Source of the DNA: Archaeoglobaceae archaeon
Lineage (GTDB): Archaea > Halobacteriota > Archaeoglobi > Archaeoglobales > Archaeoglobaceae
DNA: 46,269 nucleotides
Direction of reading: 5' to 3'
Assembly (NCBI GenBank): GCA_026985525.1
Contig: JALSQI010000027.1
Location: 1 to 46,269 of the forward strand
Part shown: positions 42,541-46,269 of the stretch, one piece after another
Layout of the letters: each line of letters begins with the position of its first letter
Position numbering within the stretch: the stretch's first letter is position 1
Position numbers and translations under genes: made by a program
Notes under the pieces: generated by a model
The model's database searches: none
Told to the model about the DNA's origin: nothing
The model's input: the letters and a program-made list of their open reading frames with translations, nothing else

Positions 42541-43957
42541 TCCTGAGCTCGAACTTCTTCTCTCCTTCCCTCAGAACGTTCCAGATTGGGTGGAAAACTG
42601 CCTTGTATATGTCTCTGGCGAAGTTAACGAACCCTCTGTATGCCACGTAAGGTCCCCTCTCGTATGAGTGGGAGTTTATCGTCGGAACTCCATACTTCCT
42701 GAACAGATACCTCTCTTTAAGCCCCGTAAGCATGAAATCGGGTTTGAACGTCTTTACAGCTTCTTCAAGCTCCAATTCGTTCGGAGCATCGATTATAATG
42801 ACTCCCTTTATTCCAGCCTTCTTCAAATTCCTGTTTATCTTTTCGTAATCCTCTTCATGTCCAAAAGTCGTACACGCAACTACGTAATCTATACCCAAGT
42901 CCTTCATCGCCATAATCCAGTGCCACGTCCTCGGAGCTCCGACGTAGCATAAGCAAGTTAAACCCTCGAACTTCTCCCTGTAAAAATCAAGCTGTGGTTT
43001 TATTGCCTCCATCTCCTCCTTTACTATCTCGTCCACCCTCTCCTTCGGAATGTTCAAAGCCTCTGCAATTCTGTATAGGGATTCGGTCGTTTCCGAAATT
43101 CCGAACATGCTGACTCTTATGAAAGGAACGTTGAACCCATCCTGAATCATCTCCGCTATGTATTCCGCCGATCTCTGGCAGAGAACGATGTTCAGCTTTA
43201 CATCCGGTAGTTTGAAGAGGTCGTCTATCGAGGCGTTTCCAGTGAAAATCGTAACAACCCTACAACCCATCTTTTCGAGCAACGGAATCCAAACCGCAAC
43301 GTCCCAGTCCATGTTGTATTCTCCGATTATCGCGACATCGTAGGGTGTCTTTTCTTCCTCCTTCAGGCACTTCTCCGGAAACTTCTCCCTCGCCTTCCTT
43401 ATGTATCTGTAGAACGTTACGTTGAATACATGATGGCCTTTAGACTGGCTTACCCCAGCGTATCCCGGACTGTTTATCGCTACAACCGGCTTCTTTATCT
43501 CATCCTCCACCTTCTTTGCAACAGCTTCGACGTTATCTCCTATCAGAGCGGTGGGACAGGTGGTGTAGATTATTATGCCCTTAGCATGCGGAAACTCCTC
43601 GTTAGCCTCAATGCAGGCTTTATAGAGCTTCTTCTCTCCCCCGTAAACTATGTCTGATTCTTGCATGTCCGTGGAGAAGCAGTAACGCCTGTGCAGGTCG
43701 TTGTCGCTTAAATTTCTCCTCGTTCCCCAAGTGTAATATCCACAGCCTATCGGCCCGTGAATCATGTGGATGACGTCCTTTATGGGCCCTCCTACAACTC
43801 CTCTCGCTCCAGCAAAAGCGCAACCCCTTTCTGTCAGATCTCCCGGAACGGTATTGGAATTGCAGAGAGGAACTATCTCTTCTTCAGGATCGTAAGCGTA
43901 AATGTGCTTCATCCTCTCCGGAATACACTCATCGCATTTCAGCAAAATAAACGGCAT
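42533..43957 (-). CDS. nifD: Nitrogenase alpha subunit NifD-like (intermediate type)
   Basis: This 474-residue catalytic subunit binds the active-site cofactor. P-cluster cysteines are C46, C72 and C134. Cofactor ligands are C260 (LCQRSAEYI) and H430 (INSHSYERGPY). Q171/H175 (SQSKGHH), R81 and K414 (LKERY) are also in place. The N-terminal half (TWGTRRN, CFSTDMQESDIVYGGEKKL) looks like Mo-type NifD, while LCQRSAEYI and GPYVAYRGFVNFARDIYKAV look like VnfD/AnfD. No delta-subunit gene is adjacent. Metal type is therefore open. Confidence 0.93.
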   Translation of the reverse strand: MPFILLKCDECIPERMKHIYAYDPEEEIVPLCNSNTVPGDLTERGCAFAGARGVVGGPIKDVIHMIHGPIGCGYYTWGTRRNLSDNDLHRRYCFSTDMQESDIVYGGEKKLYKACIEANEEFPHAKGIIIYTTCPTALIGDNVEAVAKKVEDEIKKPVVAINSPGYAGVSQSKGHHVFNVTFYRYIRKAREKFPEKCLKEEEKTPYDVAIIGEYNMDWDVAVWIPLLEKMGCRVVTIFTGNASIDDLFKLPDVKLNIVLCQRSAEYIAEMIQDGFNVPFIRVSMFGISETTESLYRIAEALNIPKERVDEIVKEEMEAIKPQLDFYREKFEGLTCLCYVGAPRTWHWIMAMKDLGIDYVVACTTFGHEEDYEKINRNLKKAGIKGVIIIDAPNELELEEAVKTFKPDFMLTGLKERYLFRKYGVPTINSHSYERGPYVAYRGFVNFARDIYKAVFHPIWNVLREGEKKFELRSG

Positions 43958-43966
43958 AAAACCACC

Positions 43967-44347
43967 TCATATTGCACTTTCTCCACTTTCTCCAGTTCTA
44001 ATTCTAATAGCATCTTCTACAGGTAAAACAAAAATTTTACCATCACCTATATTTCCAGTTCTGTTTACTTTCATGATTATACCCACAACTAAAGGAACAT
44101 CCTCGTCATTCACGACTATTGACAGAAGTCTCTTAGGTATGTATTTCATGTACAATCCCTGCTTTTCTCCCTCTTCCACTATTTTTTTCATGTCTATGAC
44201 GTCGGGCAGGTTGACATCGAGGTAACCTCTTTGTTTACCCCTCCCAAAACACTTCATTACAGTTAAAGCTGGAAATCCGACAGCTTCCAGAGCCTTTGCA
44301 GTCTTGGAGACTTTGTTTGGTCTTATTATCGCTATAATTTCTTTCAA
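43967..44347 (-). CDS. nifI2: Nitrogenase PII-like regulator NifI2
   Basis: This 126-residue PII-family protein has MKEIIAIIRPNKVSKTAKAL, then a T-loop region longer than in NifI1, and NRTGNIGDGKIFVLPVEDAIRIRTGE (cited in part), the PII end motif. NifI1 and NifI2 form a complex that reversibly inhibits dinitrogenase when fixed nitrogen is plentiful and is relieved by 2-oxoglutarate. Its position between nifH and nifD is the usual archaeal one. It abuts nifI1 directly. Confidence 0.93.
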   Translation of the reverse strand: MKEIIAIIRPNKVSKTAKALEAVGFPALTVMKCFGRGKQRGYLDVNLPDVIDMKKIVEEGEKQGLYMKYIPKRLLSIVVNDEDVPLVVGIIMKVNRTGNIGDGKIFVLPVEDAIRIRTGESGESAI

Positions 44348-44665
44348 CTAAATCCCCCTTTCCCCTGTTCTTACCGTATATGCCTCTTCTATGGATTGAA
44401 TGAAGATCTTACCATCTCCGTAATTTCCAGTATAAGCTGAACTCTTTATTAGCTCTACAATTTTCTTTACGTCCTCATCGTTTATTGCAATTAGCAACAT
44501 GACTTTTGGTAGTTCGTCGTAGTAGTATTCTCCAACTTTCAGTCCGCCTTGCTTACCCCTACCGACGACGTCTATTTTTGTAAAAGCTGGAAATCCAGCC
44601 TCACTGAGAGTATCGATTACGTCATCTACTTTTTCTGGTCTTATTATTGCCTTAATAAGCTTCAT
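44348..44665 (-). CDS. nifI1: Nitrogenase PII-like regulator NifI1
   Basis: I choose ATG 44665 (105 residues, starting MKLIKAIIRPEKVDDVID) because all PII proteins start here and AGGATG lies 6 bases upstream; the open frame extends 10 codons further. YTGNYGDGKIFIQSIEEA is the PII C-terminal motif. It partners NifI2 in ammonia switch-off of nitrogenase. It starts 4 bases after nifH. Confidence 0.93.
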   Translation of the reverse strand: MKLIKAIIRPEKVDDVIDTLSEAGFPAFTKIDVVGRGKQGGLKVGEYYYDELPKVMLLIAINDEDVKKIVELIKSSAYTGNYGDGKIFIQSIEEAYTVRTGERGI

Positions 44666-44669
44666 GTTA

Positions 44670-45584
<915 letters not shown>

Positions 45585-45603
45585 TTAAAAATTATATATT
45601 TTT

Positions 45604-45654
45604 CTAAATTTTTCATAAATTTGAGTAAGATTTGTTAAAATTTGTGAAAATCAG
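45604..45654. repeat. 10-bp-phased imperfect repeats between nifH and the divergent hydrolase
   Basis: ATAAATTTGA (45615-45624), GTAAGATTTG (45625-45634), TTAAAATTTG (45635-45644) and TGAAAATCAG (45645-45654) follow one another at exactly 10 bases; CTAAATTTTTC at 45604-45614 is a weaker fifth unit. This is about 80-130 bases before nifH and 45-95 before the hydrolase start. Confidence 0.5.
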
Positions 45655-45665
45655 TTATAGTCGCT

Positions 45666-45677
45666 AAATTTATAATT
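45666..45677 (+). promoter_or_regulatory. TATA box of the divergent hydrolase gene
   Basis: AAATTTATAATT is centred about 27 bases before ATG 45699, consistent with a leaderless message. Confidence 0.55.
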
Positions 45678-45698
45678 CTACGAGCTTAAAATGCTGTT

Positions 45699-46265
45699 AT
45701 GAAACTCAGATGGCTTGGTAATTCTTGCGTCGAAATCTTAGCGGAGAAAAGAGTCTTAATCGATCCAAACTACTTGTTAAAACCAGAAGGCAAGTTTGAT
45801 TTGGTACTTGTAACGCACGAACATTCAGACCATATAGCTCCCGAAAAACTAAAAGAAATTAATTACGACAAGTTATTAGCTCCTAAGGCAACCTTAGAGG
45901 AGTACGGCATTAGTGGAATTGAAGTTAAACCCGGAATGGAAGTGGATGGAGTTGAAGTTCTGGAGAGTTGGTGCTGGAAAGCTAAGGAATCTGTTAGCTA
46001 TCTGTACAAAGGAGTTTTGCACTCTGGAGATTCTTCGAGATTTCCAGAAGTTAACGCTAAGGTCGTGTTTACAGCCTGTTTTCCCGATTTTTACGAGGAT
46101 TACGTTAGAGAAATGAAAAAAATTAAACCTGAAGTAGTAATTCCAATTCACTACAATCCAGAAAAACCTGAAAAGAAAAAGAATGCTGAGGGTTTAAAAG
46201 AAAGACTTGAAAAAGAAGGAATAAACTGCAGAATCTTAGAAATTGGGGAAATTTTAGAAATTTAG
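45699..46265 (+). CDS. Metallo-beta-lactamase-fold hydrolase, UlaG-like
   Basis: This 188-residue protein has the UlaG/UPF0173-like layout: LRWLGNSCVEILAEKRVLID at the start, the metal motif VTHEHSDHIAPEKL, LHSGDSS and a distal IPIHYNP. It is a small cytoplasmic metal-dependent hydrolase; the substrate is unknown. It is divergent from nifH across a 174-base AT-rich gap. The gene is complete, ending 4 bases before the window edge. Confidence 0.87.
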   Translation: MKLRWLGNSCVEILAEKRVLIDPNYLLKPEGKFDLVLVTHEHSDHIAPEKLKEINYDKLLAPKATLEEYGISGIEVKPGMEVDGVEVLESWCWKAKESVSYLYKGVLHSGDSSRFPEVNAKVVFTACFPDFYEDYVREMKKIKPEVVIPIHYNPEKPEKKKNAEGLKERLEKEGINCRILEIGEILEI

Positions 46266-46269
46266 TATT

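Overview
The window is archaeal and most likely from the Archaeoglobaceae (Archaeoglobus, Ferroglobus or Geoglobus relatives); the genus cannot be fixed from sequence alone. Signs of this are aIF2-beta next to a DUF424 gene, Taw3, PurP, Nep1, a DUF2070 membrane protein, an Lhr helicase, a PGF-CTERM protein, the siroheme-dependent (Ahb) heme route, and TATA boxes about 26 bases before many start codons, often with no leader. Genes are packed, many overlap by 1-30 bases, and there is no insertion sequence, CRISPR array or rRNA.

Layout. 1-1463: a HEPN/MNT toxin-antitoxin pair, a decayed second MNT copy and a gene-poor stretch. 1464-3818: tRNA-Asn, prolyl-tRNA synthetase, a zinc-ribbon DUF2103 protein and initiator tRNA-Met. 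4538-7122: a bd-type oxygen reductase built from two CydA paralogues (CydAA'), not CydAB. 7203-9966: a compact signalling module made of a RecA/KaiC-like ATPase, a RecA-like/small-GTPase fusion, a Roadblock/LC7 protein and a V4R-domain protein. 10004-11630: precorrin-2 dehydrogenase and a fused siroheme decarboxylase. 11664-15759: translation, tRNA modification and purine genes. 15856-17171: a possible peptide plus a SPASM radical SAM enzyme. 17145-27387: branched-chain amino acid genes (leuC-type dehydratase, ilvE, a liv transporter) interleaved with an unknown gene, a hydrolase, a regulator and nep1. 27389-31100: two radical SAM proteins, a MoxR-like AAA+ ATPase and a lipoprotein. 31151-40514: ManA, an NDH-2-like flavoprotein, a secreted Lon-like protease, Lhr, family-4 uracil-DNA glycosylase, DUF89 and an AmmeMemoRadiSam-type radical SAM enzyme.

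40582-45524 (minus strand) is a nitrogenase operon: nifH-nifI1-nifI2-nifD-nifK followed by two unrecognised small genes that are tightly coupled to nifK. NifD and NifK keep every cluster ligand checked, but NifD mixes Nif-like and Vnf/Anf-like stretches. There is no delta subunit gene and no nifE, nifN or nifB in the window. A divergent metallo-beta-lactamase-fold gene lies across an AT-rich intergenic region containing 10-bp-phased repeats.

The strongest candidates for undescribed biology are the two small genes at the end of the nif operon, the ATPase/GTPase/Roadblock/V4R module beside the CydAA' oxidase and heme genes, and the radical SAM enzyme with its 27-codon upstream reading frame. 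Several promoter regions also hold clean palindromes or repeats, including one motif shared by the ilvE and liv promoters. Function calls rest on motif and family recognition by eye; no database search was run.
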